Source: Saccharobesus litoralis
Lineage (GTDB): Bacteria; Pseudomonadota; Gammaproteobacteria; Enterobacterales; Alteromonadaceae
DNA length: 64,000 nt
Assembly: GCF_003063625.1 (NCBI RefSeq)
Contig: NZ_CP026604.1
Location: forward strand, 4,566,065-4,630,064
Direction of reading: 5' to 3'
Position numbers and translations under genes: made by a program. Shown here in pieces: positions 27,206 to 35,780 of this stretch (its first letter is position 1; the number at the start of each line of letters is the position of its first letter). The notes below the pieces were generated by a model. That model saw only the letters and a list, made by a program, of their open reading frames with translations, was not told the origin of the DNA and did not search any database.

Positions 27206-27231
27206 AAAAAAGCGCCTAAAGGCGCTTTTTT
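27206..27231 (-). terminator. Intrinsic terminator of the oad operon
   Basis: An 11-bp stem (AAAAAAGCGCC / GGCGCTTTTTT) around a TAAA loop, 27 bp after the oadB stop codon, with a T-run on the minus strand. Confidence 0.9.
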
Positions 27232-27257
27232 AAAAGGATTATATAGCAAAGTGCTAA

Positions 27258-28391
27258 TTACACTTGAACCAACGCAAGTAATATACCTGCCGCAACAGCG
27301 GAACCCAATACACCTGCTACGTTTGGCCCCATAGCATGCATCAATAGGAAGTTATGAGGGTTAGACTCTAAGCCAACCTTATTAACAACACGAGCCGCCA
27401 TAGGTACCGCAGAAACGCCTGCGGCGCCAATTAATGGGTTAATCTTACCACCTGATAAACGACTCATCAGTTTAGCCATTAATACCCCAGTTGCAGTACC
27501 AATACTAAATGCCACCGCACCTAAGGCTAAAATACCTAATGTTTCTACCGTTAAGAAAGCTTCAGCTGATAATTTTGAGCCTACCGCTAAACCTAAGAAG
27601 ATAGTTACAATGTTGATTAATTCGTTTTGCGCAGTCTTGCTTAAACGATCAACCACACCACATTCACGCATTAAGTTACCTAAACAGAAACAGCCGACTA
27701 ACGGTGTTGCTGAAGGTAAGAATAAAATAGTCGCGAATAACACCATTAACGGGAAGATGATCTTTTCTTTTTGAGAAACAGGACGTAATTGCTCCATTTG
27801 GATCTTACGTTCTTCCTCATTAGTTAAGGCTTTCATAATTGGCGGTTGAATTAGTGGAACTAATGCCATGTATGAATAAGCAGCAACAGCAATCGCACCT
27901 AATAACTCAGGCGCTAACTTAGACGCAACAAAAATAGCAGTAGGACCATCAGCACCACCGATGATAGCAATCGCAGATGCATCAGCTAGGCTAAATTCAA
28001 AACCAGGTACAGCATTAAGCAAAATGGCACCGAACAAAGTCGCAAAAATACCAAACTGCGCAGCAGCACCTAATAATAACATTTTAGGGTTAGCAATTAG
28101 CGCGCTGAAATCTGTCATAGCACCAACGCCCATGAAGATTAACAGCGGAAAGACACCACTATCGATACCAATGTAATACACGTAGTACAACATTCCACCT
28201 GGATCAGATAAGCCAGCAATTGGAATATTAGTTAATAACGCGCCAAAACCGATTGGAACCAATAGTAAGGGTTCGAATTTTTTAACAATGGCAAGATATA
28301 GCAGTAGAAAGCCCACTGCCATCATCAACACCTGACCTAGCTCAAAATTAGCCAGTCCAGTTGATTGCCAAAGGGTAACTAAACCTTCCAT
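27258..28391 (-). CDS. oadB: Oxaloacetate decarboxylase sodium pump, beta subunit
   Basis: A 377-aa membrane subunit that decarboxylates the carboxybiotin of the alpha subunit and exports sodium. Family signatures are [18 protein letters not shown], the conserved [17 protein letters not shown] (near residue 145), and the C-terminal [13 protein letters not shown] and [18 protein letters not shown]. About nine or more hydrophobic segments. It is the third gene of oadG-oadA-oadB and starts 11 bp after oadA. Confidence 0.95.
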   Translation of the reverse strand: MEGLVTLWQSTGLANFELGQVLMMAVGFLLLYLAIVKKFEPLLLVPIGFGALLTNIPIAGLSDPGGMLYYVYYIGIDSGVFPLLIFMGVGAMTDFSALIANPKMLLLGAAAQFGIFATLFGAILLNAVPGFEFSLADASAIAIIGGADGPTAIFVASKLAPELLGAIAVAAYSYMALVPLIQPPIMKALTNEEERKIQMEQLRPVSQKEKIIFPLMVLFATILFLPSATPLVGCFCLGNLMRECGVVDRLSKTAQNELINIVTIFLGLAVGSKLSAEAFLTVETLGILALGAVAFSIGTATGVLMAKLMSRLSGGKINPLIGAAGVSAVPMAARVVNKVGLESNPHNFLLMHAMGPNVAGVLGSAVAAGILLALVQV

Positions 28392-28402
28392 TTAATTCCC
28401 TC

Positions 28403-30190
28403 TTAAGCCAAAGATAAGATTGGATCGCCAGCAGCTACTGAGTCACCTTCTTTAACGAATAGATCGACAACTGTGCCGTCTTTCGCAGCACGCACTTCGG
28501 TTTCCATCTTCATTGCTTCCATAATGATCACAACATCACCAGCAGCGACTTGATCACCTTGAGAAACGACAACTTTGAAGATATTACCCGCTAATGGCGC
28601 ATTCAATGTTTCGCCACCAGACACTGATGCTGACTGTGGTACGACTTCGTCAGCAGCTTGAGCTGGGGTAATATTGCTAATTGTGCCACTAGGCGCAACT
28701 TCAACATGGAATAACTTGCCATCTACTCTAACATCATAAGCGCCTGGCTCATTATTGCTAGTTGATTGAGCTGGAGCCGCTTTAGCTGGAGCTTCATCTT
28801 CACCCGTTGGAGCCGGTTCGAATGCATCAGGGTTATTGCGGTTTTCTAAGAACTTAAGTCCAATTTGCGGGAATAACGCGTAAGTTAATACATCGTCAAT
28901 TTTCTCATCCGCTAAAGAGATACCTTTTTCAGATGCTAAAGTGTCTAACTCAGCAGAAAGTTTATCTAGCTCAGGCTCTAACAAATCAGCTGGGCGACAT
29001 GTGATAGCTTCAGCACCATCTAATACGCGAGCTTGTAACTCAGCATTTAATGGCGCAGGCGCAGCACCGTACTCACCTTTAAGTACACCTGAAGTTTCTT
29101 TAGTAATTGACTTATAACGCTCACCAGTTAATACGTTCAATACGGCTTGCGTACCAACGATTTGCGAAGTTGGTGTGACTAAAGGAATATAACCAAGATC
29201 TTCACGTACACGTGGAATTTCTTTTAATACTTCATCTAAACGGTCTGAAGCACCTTGTTCGCGTAACTGGTTTTCCATGTTAGTTAACATGCCACCAGGA
29301 ACTTGAGCCGTTAATATACGTGCATCAACACCTTTTAATTCGCCTTCGAACTTAGCGTACTTCTTACGTACTGCACGGAAGTAAGTTGCAATATCTTCCA
29401 TGTCTTCTAAATTCAAGCCTGTGTCGCGCTCTGTACCTTCAACAATTGATACCATGGTTTCAGTAGCAGTGTGACCATAAGTCATACTCATACTTGAAAC
29501 AGCGGTATCTAGCATGTCGATACCCGCATCAATTGCTTTCATATAAGTCGCTGTGCTTAAACCTGTTGTCGCGTGACATTGCATGGCAATTGGCACAGAA
29601 ACAGTCTCTTTAAGACGTGTAACCAACTCTTCAACAACGTAAGGCTGAAGTAAACCCGCCATATCTTTAATGAAAATAGAGTGAACACCCAAATCTTCAA
29701 TTTGACGAGCTAAGTCTAACCATGAGTCCAATGTATGAACCGGACTAACAGTATAAGATAATGTACCTTGAGCATGAGCACCTACATCAATTGCCGCTTT
29801 AACTGCCGTTTGGATGTTGCGAACATCATTCATTGCATCAAAAATACGGAAAACGTCAACACCATTAGTGTGAGCACGCTCAACAAACTTGGTGACAACG
29901 TCATCAGCATAGTGACGATAGCCTAATAAGTTTTGGCCACGTAATAACATTTGCTGACGCGTATTTGGCATCGCTTTTTTCAGAGCACGAATACGTTCCC
30001 AAGGATCTTCACCAAGATAACGAATACAAGAATCAAACGTTGCACCGCCCCAGCTTTCTACAGACCAGTAACCGACTTTATCGAGTTTTTCTGCGATAGG
30101 CAGCATATCTTCGAGACGAACACGCGTAGCCAACAGTGACTGATGCGCATCACGTAACACAAGCTCGGTTATCGCGAGTGGTTTAGACAT
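28403..30190 (-). CDS. oadA: Oxaloacetate decarboxylase, alpha subunit (biotin carboxyltransferase)
   Basis: A 595-aa protein. The N-terminal carboxyltransferase (HMGL-like) domain holds the metal/substrate motifs [12 protein letters not shown] and [18 protein letters not shown] middle domain follows (about 300-465). A Pro/Ala-rich linker (about 470-520) then leads to the biotinyl domain with the biotinylation motif [10 protein letters not shown] (Lys near 561). It takes CO2 from oxaloacetate and passes it to biotin. oadG lies 19 bp upstream. Confidence 0.96.
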   Translation of the reverse strand: MSKPLAITELVLRDAHQSLLATRVRLEDMLPIAEKLDKVGYWSVESWGGATFDSCIRYLGEDPWERIRALKKAMPNTRQQMLLRGQNLLGYRHYADDVVTKFVERAHTNGVDVFRIFDAMNDVRNIQTAVKAAIDVGAHAQGTLSYTVSPVHTLDSWLDLARQIEDLGVHSIFIKDMAGLLQPYVVEELVTRLKETVSVPIAMQCHATTGLSTATYMKAIDAGIDMLDTAVSSMSMTYGHTATETMVSIVEGTERDTGLNLEDMEDIATYFRAVRKKYAKFEGELKGVDARILTAQVPGGMLTNMENQLREQGASDRLDEVLKEIPRVREDLGYIPLVTPTSQIVGTQAVLNVLTGERYKSITKETSGVLKGEYGAAPAPLNAELQARVLDGAEAITCRPADLLEPELDKLSAELDTLASEKGISLADEKIDDVLTYALFPQIGLKFLENRNNPDAFEPAPTGEDEAPAKAAPAQSTSNNEPGAYDVRVDGKLFHVEVAPSGTISNITPAQAADEVVPQSASVSGGETLNAPLAGNIFKVVVSQGDQVAAGDVVIIMEAMKMETEVRAAKDGTVVDLFVKEGDSVAAGDPILSLA

Positions 30191-30209
30191 ATTATTCTCC
30201 TGCTAGAAC

Positions 30210-30467
30210 TTACTTTTGACGGTGTTTATGAATTGCTGCAGAAATCGCGGCTGTTGTTTGCGCCGCACGCGCTTGGTCATTCTGAACAGCGGGACGTCTG
30301 CTAGGTTGAGTCACACTAGTTTCAACCTCACCAGCAAAAGCCTTTGACATTAATTGGATACATACAATTAGTAGGCTTAAAAAGCCGAATACCACGACCA
30401 TGCCCACCAACATTAAATTAGCGGCTTCTAGTAACGTACTACTAAGATTTTCCATACCATCATTCAT
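30210..30467 (-). CDS. oadG: Oxaloacetate decarboxylase, gamma subunit
   Basis: An 85-aa single-span membrane protein (span about residues 14-36) with a polar, Ala/Gln-rich tail ending in IHKHRQK. It matches OadG, which holds the alpha and beta subunits together and binds zinc in some species. First gene of the operon. Confidence 0.88.
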   Translation of the reverse strand: MNDGMENLSSTLLEAANLMLVGMVVVFGFLSLLIVCIQLMSKAFAGEVETSVTQPSRRPAVQNDQARAAQTTAAISAAIHKHRQK

Positions 30468-30784
30468 TTAAAAAATGCAGAACAGTACGTATACCGTGCA
30501 GATAGGTAAAAATCAAATTTTCGTCCCATCAAATCGGCATAACGTATGTGAAAACTCATTTAAATTAGCTTGCTAAAAGCCAATTCAAACTAATTCTCTG
30601 CATTTGGTTATAATAAGTTTTAGTATCTTAGCCGATATGCGGCAAGATCTCTAAGTTTTTCAAGCTATAAACGGCGATCCGCCCTTAAATTCTCTGTGGG
30701 TAATATTTAAACACCCAGAAAAAAGAATAGCTTTTTCACCCCAGCTTGTGTCTTGCTTGAGTTAATGTTTTGGGCATTTAAAAA
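30468..30784. other. Non-coding stretch upstream of oadG
   Basis: No gene seen. It presumably contains the oadG promoter. It separates the oad operon from the tRNA cluster, which is transcribed in the same direction. Confidence 0.5.
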
Positions 30785-30808
30785 TAAAATTTAGCTGAAA
30801 TAGCCAAA
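30785..30808 (-). terminator. Probable terminator of the tRNA cluster
   Basis: On the minus strand TTTGGCT / AGCTAAA forms a 7-bp stem (one G-U pair) with a 5-nt loop, followed by TTTTATTTTT. It lies about 26 bp after the last tRNA. Confidence 0.6.
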
Positions 30809-30833
30809 AAGAATAGATAACTTAGGAAAGGAA

Positions 30834-30910
30834 TGGCGCGCGTGGAAGGATTCGAACCTCCGACCATCTGGTTCGTAGCCAGGTACTCTATCCAGCTGAG
30901 CTACACGCGC
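30834..30910 (-). tRNA. tRNA-Arg(ACG), copy 2
   Basis: A 77-nt cloverleaf with encoded CCA. Acceptor stem GCGCGTG/CACGCGC, anticodon loop CTACGAA, T loop TTCGAAT. Identical to the next copy. The first anticodon-stem pair (27-43) is C-A in both copies. Confidence 0.96.
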
Positions 30911-30938
30911 GCTTTGGAAAAACGCAGTGTGAAGAAAG

Positions 30939-31015
30939 TGGCGCGCGTGGAAGGATTCGAACCTCCGACCATCTGGTTCGTAGCCAGGTACTCTATCCAG
31001 CTGAGCTACACGCGC
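30939..31015 (-). tRNA. tRNA-Arg(ACG), copy 1
   Basis: Same sequence as the copy at 30834-30910, 28 bp away, with encoded CCA. The two lie in tandem after tRNA-Ser. Confidence 0.96.
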
Positions 31016-31039
31016 GCATCTAAAACACACTTCACGAAA

Positions 31040-31132
31040 TGGCGGTGAGAGAGGGATTCGAACCCTCGATAGAGCTACAAACCCTATACTCCCTTAGCAG
31101 GGGAGCGCCTTCAGCCTCTCGGCCATCTCACC
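31040..31132 (-). tRNA. tRNA-Ser(GCT)
   Basis: A 93-nt class II tRNA with long variable arm. Starts GGTGAGATGGCCGAG; anticodon loop CTGCTAA (anticodon GCT); encoded CCA. It is the first gene of the three-tRNA cluster on the minus strand. Confidence 0.96.
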
Positions 31133-31282
31133 GTTTCGTGGGTGCGCATATTAAAGAAATTATTCTTCAAGTCAACGAGTTTTATCATTTTTTTCTTAAA
31201 AAATTACTGTTTGATTAAAACACCAGCAAAGCGATGAAATTAACAACAATTCGAACAAAAAACAGCTCAAATAATGTCCATA

Positions 31283-32035
31283 CTAAGAACAATATTGACG
31301 AACAATACCTCTAGCTAACAATCCAGACAGGGTTTGTTCAAAACCACTTTCTATTTGTTCCTGAGTAAATTGCGGCATGGATTGTTGAACTGTCTGTAAA
31401 ATATCTTGATAAAGGCAACCAGGATTTGCTTGTATCAATCCGAGCAATTGAATGGTCGCTGGATTAACTAACATAAAATCGACATCCAGTTCTTTATTTC
31501 TATACACGACCAACCCCGTCCCTTCTGTAGTGGGTTGTTGCGGTTGGTATTCATTAGATATTTGATGAACAGGATATTGGTAATGAAGTGGCCATGCAGT
31601 TTCTGCTATAACAAGCGGCTGCTCCTTCGCTTGCTCAATATCGATACATGGATAATCCGCTAATTCCTGCTTAATTGATATAACCAACTCAACCCATTCA
31701 TAGTGTGCTAATTCAACCAGAAATGGCGGATCGATCGCGGTTGGTTGATACTCATTTGCCAAAAACTCAACAAAGGCCTCTGATATATCTAAAAATATTG
31801 GCGACTCACATTGATGCTGAATAAAAAATTTGCGAGCTAAACGCTGCCAATCCTCTTCATTATATAAACTGTTTAATACCGGAAAGCCTGACGTAATAAA
31901 CCCTAACACGTTATTGAAGAACAAATCGCGATAGATCTTCATTCTGCGGTTTTCAATTCCTTCTGGCATGGCCGCATTTTCAGGGTCACGGATATGGTTA
32001 GCGAATGCCTGTTGTATTTCAGTAAAGTCTGTCAT
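31283..32035 (-). CDS. DUF2063 protein, HvfC/BufC-type partner of the DUF692 enzyme
   Basis: A 250-aa protein with the DUF2063 N-terminal domain (about 1-95, with FANHIRDPENAAMPEG and RRMKIYRDLFFNNV) and a second, less conserved domain. In HvfABC and bufferin systems this partner recruits the precursor peptide to the DUF692 (MNIO) oxidase. Its ATG overlaps the end of the DUF692 gene by 4 bp, so the two proteins are translationally coupled. No hvfD/DoxX-like membrane gene follows: next are tRNAs. Confidence 0.88.
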   Translation of the reverse strand: MTDFTEIQQAFANHIRDPENAAMPEGIENRRMKIYRDLFFNNVLGFITSGFPVLNSLYNEEDWQRLARKFFIQHQCESPIFLDISEAFVEFLANEYQPTAIDPPFLVELAHYEWVELVISIKQELADYPCIDIEQAKEQPLVIAETAWPLHYQYPVHQISNEYQPQQPTTEGTGLVVYRNKELDVDFMLVNPATIQLLGLIQANPGCLYQDILQTVQQSMPQFTQEQIESGFEQTLSGLLARGIVRQYCS

Positions 32036-32880
32036 CCAGCACTCACCTTTTGCAAAGCTTGATACTTTTGCTGAATAACTTTTATTTTTTCTAGCTCGAG
32101 TACTAATTCATCCGTTTCGGGAATATTAAAGTCGCGCTCCAGCAATGTCGGAAAAACACCATGTAGAGAATAAGCTTTTTCAAGTAACTGCCATACGGGT
32201 TCAATGACATCGGCTCCATGCGTATCAACTATTAGATCTTTAGCCTCTTGATAATGACCTGCAATATGCCCATAGGCGATCCGTTGCGTCGGCATTGCTT
32301 GTAAAAAATGCTCGGCATCATAGCCATGGTTAACTGAATTAACATAGATATTATTAATATCGAGCAATAACTGACAATCGGCTTGTTCTAGCACTTCTAA
32401 CGTAAAGTCGAGTTCTGTCATCTCCTGACCAGGCGCTGCGTAATAAGATACATTTTCCATAATTAAAGGGCGTTCAATAATATCTTGTACTTGCTTTATA
32501 CGCTGTACAACGTGTTTAACAGCACTTTTAGTGAACGGAATTGGCATCAAATCATATAAATGACCATTGGCAGAGCAATAACTCAAGTGCTCCGAATAGG
32601 CTAAAATATTGTGTTTATCAAGAAATTGCTTAACCGCCCGCACAAATTCAATATCCAAAGGGTCAGGACTGCCAATTGACAGTGATAAACCATGGCAAAC
32701 AAACTGCTGACTTTCGGTTAAAAAGCTAAACTGCTCAGCATACTTGCCTCCCAACGTCATCCAATTTTCAGGCGCCACTTCCATAAATTCAGCTTGTGGT
32801 GGAACTTGTTCAACAAATTCGCTAAGCATATCGCGCCGCAAACCTAAACCGACCCGATTTAAATTAGCCAATCCAGCCAT
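32032..32880 (-). CDS. DUF692/MNIO enzyme, HvfB/BufB-type
   Basis: A 282-aa TIM-barrel protein of the multinuclear non-heme iron oxidase family. Members convert cysteines of precursor peptides into oxazolone/thioamide or thiooxazole groups. Seen: GLGLRRDMLSEF near the start, MEVAPENWMTLGG, CHGLSLSIGSPDPLD, SEHLSYCSANGHLYDLMP, MENVSYYAAPGQEMTELDF, LLLDINNIYVNSVNHGYD and HIAGH. These carry the His, Glu and Asp metal ligands of the family. It lies 359 bp after the EGKCG precursor gene, with mobile repeat copy C between them. Confidence 0.92.
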   Translation of the reverse strand: MAGLANLNRVGLGLRRDMLSEFVEQVPPQAEFMEVAPENWMTLGGKYAEQFSFLTESQQFVCHGLSLSIGSPDPLDIEFVRAVKQFLDKHNILAYSEHLSYCSANGHLYDLMPIPFTKSAVKHVVQRIKQVQDIIERPLIMENVSYYAAPGQEMTELDFTLEVLEQADCQLLLDINNIYVNSVNHGYDAEHFLQAMPTQRIAYGHIAGHYQEAKDLIVDTHGADVIEPVWQLLEKAYSLHGVFPTLLERDFNIPETDELVLELEKIKVIQQKYQALQKVSAG

Positions 32881-33013
32881 TCTCTTCTCTCAAAATATAA
32901 AAACGCAAAATGCTAAACACAAAACGTAAAAAAGCCATGACACTTTATACCCATACATTTTAGGTAAATAAAGCTGTCACGGCCTCAAATAAAACAGTAA
33001 GTAGCTGTCATGT

Positions 33014-33189
33014 ATAGTCAAAGCGATCAGGTTTTAGGGGCAGGTTTCTAGTTCCAGACGAAACCTAAGTACCTACATCCATGTAGGCAAAGCCGTCAAG
33101 CTTCGAGACCCCATGAGCATATGCTCTATTATGTGATTGGGGCGAGTAAGCGCTGACAATGAACCATAAGACCTGAGCGAGAAGACTAT
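33014..33189 (+). mobile_element. Interspersed MITE-like repeat, copy C (176 bp, long form)
   Basis: Long form with TAGTC...GACTA ends, flanked on both sides by TA. Nearly identical to copy B. It fills half of the 359-bp gap between the precursor gene and the DUF692 gene. The rest of that gap is A/T-rich without a gene. Confidence 0.86.
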
Positions 33190-33239
33190 ATAAAGAAACT
33201 ATAAAAACAACTACTTTTAATAAATACGCGAGCGACTAC

Positions 33240-33734
33240 TTAGCTTTTACCGCCGCACTTACCTTCGCCGCACTTGCCTTCTTTTTTAGCTTTGCCGCCA
33301 CACTTACCTTCGCCGCACTTGCCTTCTTTTTTAGCTTTGCCGCCACACTTACCTTCTCCGCACTTTCCTTCTTTGTTGGCCTTGCCGCCACATTTACCTT
33401 CGCCGCACTTGCCTTCTTTGTTGGCCTTGCCACCACATTTACCTTCGCCGCACTTGCCTTCTTTTTTGGCCTTGCCACCACATTTACCTTCGCCGCACTT
33501 GCCTTCTTTTTTGGCTTTGCCACCACATTTACCTTCGCCGCACTTGCCTTCTTTTTTGGCTTTGCCACCACATTTACCTTCGCCGCACTTACCCTCAGCC
33601 ATTTGTAACTGGTAACCAGCGTCTAAATCTTGCATTGTAAATGGCGCAGCTGAAGCCGGTGCTGATACCGCCAAAGAACCTACCATTACTGCACCTACAG
33701 TTGCTGCTACTGAATTTTTTTTGAATGCGCTCAT
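33240..33734 (-). CDS. HvfA/BufA-like precursor with 16 EGKCG motifs
   Basis: A 164-aa exported precursor. Residues 1-30 form a Sec-type signal peptide (SAPASA before the mature start). A short spacer (about 30-46, PFTMQDLDAGYQLQMA) may be the recognition leader. The rest is eight units of the type EGKCGEGKCGGKAKK (15 residues; Asn in place of Lys in units 4 and 5; the last unit shortened), giving 16 EGKCG motifs and 16 cysteines. In Haemophilus HvfA the Cys of EGKCG is modified by HvfB/HvfC into a copper-binding group, so a metal-buffering or metallophore role is inferred. The ribosome site AAGGTAA is good. Confidence 0.9.
   Translation of the reverse strand: MSAFKKNSVAATVGAVMVGSLAVSAPASAAPFTMQDLDAGYQLQMAEGKCGEGKCGGKAKKEGKCGEGKCGGKAKKEGKCGEGKCGGKAKKEGKCGEGKCGGKANKEGKCGEGKCGGKANKEGKCGEGKCGGKAKKEGKCGEGKCGGKAKKEGKCGEGKCGGKS
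33253..33594. repeat. 45-bp coding tandem repeat in the EGKCG precursor
   Basis: Eight near-identical units of 45 bp (15 codons). Silent differences exist between units (for example GCC/GCA and AAG/AAA changes), so not all units are the product of a very recent copy event. In-frame expansion or contraction is easy. Confidence 0.9.
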
Positions 33735-33791
33735 TTGAATTACCTTTTCAATTGTGTCATGTGAATGATTAATATGTCGTTATTGTAAAAG

Positions 33792-33803
33792 ACCCTAAAG
33801 GGT
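33792..33803. promoter_or_regulatory. Palindrome ACCCTAAAGGGT upstream of the EGKCG precursor
   Basis: Perfect inverted repeat of ACCCT/AGGGT with a 2-bp spacer, about 58 bp before the start codon. On the minus strand it lies between TTAATT and TACAAT, 19 bp apart, a spacing seen with MerR-type regulators. This is suggestive only. Confidence 0.3.
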
Positions 33804-33965
33804 TTTAATTAATTTCAAGATTTTTTACAAATTAAAGATTTTGGCCAAAATATAAGGAGTTTTTTTCTTGTAAATCAATGACCAAGAACAATAGGTAAGA
33901 TTTTAGATAAAGTGAAGGAACAGAGCCAGATTATTTTCTGACTCTGTATTAAGTAAAGGTACAAA

Positions 33966-34385
33966 CTAAAACGTAGCAATAACCTTTACATCAGGCGTGA
34001 CGTTTTTGGCGTCAATATAGCCGATCGCATTAGGGGAGGATTTAACTTTTGCAATCACATCCGCTTCTGATTTTAACTGATCGGGTGGCGTACCTTTACC
34101 CGTAAACACATATTTACCCCAATAAGCATTAATTTGCGCAGGCGAACGTTGGATAACCATTTTCTCAAACTCGTTGCGAACACCACTGCCTTCATTCAAA
34201 TTAAAAGGAATAACATCAGAGCCAGAGGGAAAAGCCTTATCTTTACCCATAAAAATTCGGCTAATTTGCTTTCTATCTAAGTTGTCTGCGACACTCGGAT
34301 TAACAATAATAGCCACCTCGGCTGATAAGCTAAAAACGCTAAAGCTAATACAACCTATAGCAATAGTTAATATTTTCCTGAACAT
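33966..34385 (-). CDS. Small periplasmic substrate-binding-like protein (PstS-like fold)
   Basis: A 139-aa protein with a signal peptide (FSVFSLSAE region). The mature part has the half-domain common in phosphate-type binding proteins: VNPSVADNLDRKQISRIFMGK, FNLNEGSGVRNEF and SPNAIGYIDAKNV. It is much shorter than a full PstS (about 270 aa or more). It starts 9 bp after the porin gene, so the two are one unit. Such pairs are common in marine gammaproteobacteria. The ligand, possibly phosphate, is inferred from fold only. Confidence 0.75.
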   Translation of the reverse strand: MFRKILTIAIGCISFSVFSLSAEVAIIVNPSVADNLDRKQISRIFMGKDKAFPSGSDVIPFNLNEGSGVRNEFEKMVIQRSPAQINAYWGKYVFTGKGTPPDQLKSEADVIAKVKSSPNAIGYIDAKNVTPDVKVIATF

Positions 34386-34394
34386 ATCAACCCC

Positions 34395-35630
34395 CTAAAA
34401 CATTAAATCGATACCGAAACGCAGCGCCGATGCATCTCGATTACGATTATCTTGTTCAAATTTAGAATATTCAACTTTAACCGCTGCATTATAACTAATG
34501 TCGTACCGCGCCCCAAAAGATAGTACTGTAGCATCTGATAATTCAGAAACCGATGGCTCGTTCAATACATTATCATGAATAAAGTTGTATAACAGTTGTG
34601 GTGTAGGCTGACCAGTCGCATCCAACATCACCACTGGTGTACCGGCAGGGAGCGTTACAGGTCCTTGCGGGCTTAATGTCGGCGTATCACTCGCCAACGC
34701 GGTTGGAATAGAAGAAAGTGCGACTTCATTCGACTCATCATCAGCCTTTTCGTACGTCACTTGCAGAACGAGATTATCAATGCGTCGGCCAAATGACACA
34801 TATGAACGTTTTTGCACTGCTAATAATGAGTTATCCACTTTAAGCTCAGTATATTCAACTTCTGCTAACCAGTTGTTGTAATCGATTTTACCACCTACCC
34901 CAATAAAAACCCCAGGGTCTTCCTGCGCTACAAGATCGTTTTTCGCTTGTTCTAATCGGTAAAAATCGAGCAATTGGGTTAAAGCACCAAAACTAGAACC
35001 GGCGTCAAAACTCACGTCACCGACAATATAACCCCCACGTAAACTTAACCATTCATCATAATCTAAAGTTAAATTAACACCGGATAATCCGTCTACTTTA
35101 ACACTACTATCTTCACCGCCATCATAAGCGCCTGTAAAACCTTGAAAAATATAATCAAAATCAGCAACTCTACCATTATTGATAACGGAAATACCTTCGT
35201 AAGTATTGAAAGGTAAGCTGTATACTAACTGAGGTGGTTTTACCCAATTGTAAGAAAAGCCAACATCTAGGAAATCAGAATAGCGATAAAAAGGCACTCT
35301 TAACTTACCGGCATTAACTTTCCAATTTCTATCAATCTGATAAGTGACATAGGCCCATTCCATATCAACATTGTAGTCATTTGCGCCGCGAGCAATAATT
35401 TGTGTGGTTGCGGATAACCCTTCACCTAAATCAGTCGAGGCTTGTAATGCGAATAATGATTCAGGCTTAAAGTTAAGTTTGTCGCTGTAACCTCGATACT
35501 CCCAGCTATCTTCAGAAGAGGTACCACCAACGATAGAAGCAAACCCTCTAAATTGAAGTTCAGCTGATGCCGGTAACGAGGCAGACACAGCCACGGCTAA
35601 AACACTCAGTGAAACTAATTTTCTTTTCAT
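34395..35630 (-). CDS. Outer-membrane porin-like protein
   Basis: A 411-aa exported beta-barrel. Signal peptide with SLPASA cleavage region, then LQFRGFASIVGGTS and alternating aromatic/polar strands to the terminal LRFGIDLMF, ending in Phe as outer-membrane barrels do. It resembles the porins found next to small phosphate-binding-like proteins. Co-transcribed with the gene after it. Substrate unknown. Confidence 0.8.
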   Translation of the reverse strand: MKRKLVSLSVLAVAVSASLPASAELQFRGFASIVGGTSSEDSWEYRGYSDKLNFKPESLFALQASTDLGEGLSATTQIIARGANDYNVDMEWAYVTYQIDRNWKVNAGKLRVPFYRYSDFLDVGFSYNWVKPPQLVYSLPFNTYEGISVINNGRVADFDYIFQGFTGAYDGGEDSSVKVDGLSGVNLTLDYDEWLSLRGGYIVGDVSFDAGSSFGALTQLLDFYRLEQAKNDLVAQEDPGVFIGVGGKIDYNNWLAEVEYTELKVDNSLLAVQKRSYVSFGRRIDNLVLQVTYEKADDESNEVALSSIPTALASDTPTLSPQGPVTLPAGTPVVMLDATGQPTPQLLYNFIHDNVLNEPSVSELSDATVLSFGARYDISYNAAVKVEYSKFEQDNRNRDASALRFGIDLMF

Positions 35631-35780
35631 ACTTCACCCATCTTAGTCTTCCCCAATAAGACATAAACAGCCGCCTAACTTATGTTTAGTTCAGTTCCAC
35701 TGAATTTCGCTAATTCACAAATTAGGTAGCGGTTTGATTGTTATTGTTATAGGTATAGCAGAGATCCGTAAAAATAAAAT

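Noticed and set aside
30791-31048. Open frames on both strands over the tRNA cluster
   Set aside because: They read through the two identical tRNA-Arg genes and repeat the same peptide twice; they are shadows of the tRNAs.
33236-33615. Long open frames on the other frames/strand across the EGKCG gene
   Set aside because: They are produced by the 45-bp repeat, which keeps several frames open. Only the frame with the signal peptide and EGKCG motifs has a ribosome site and family match.
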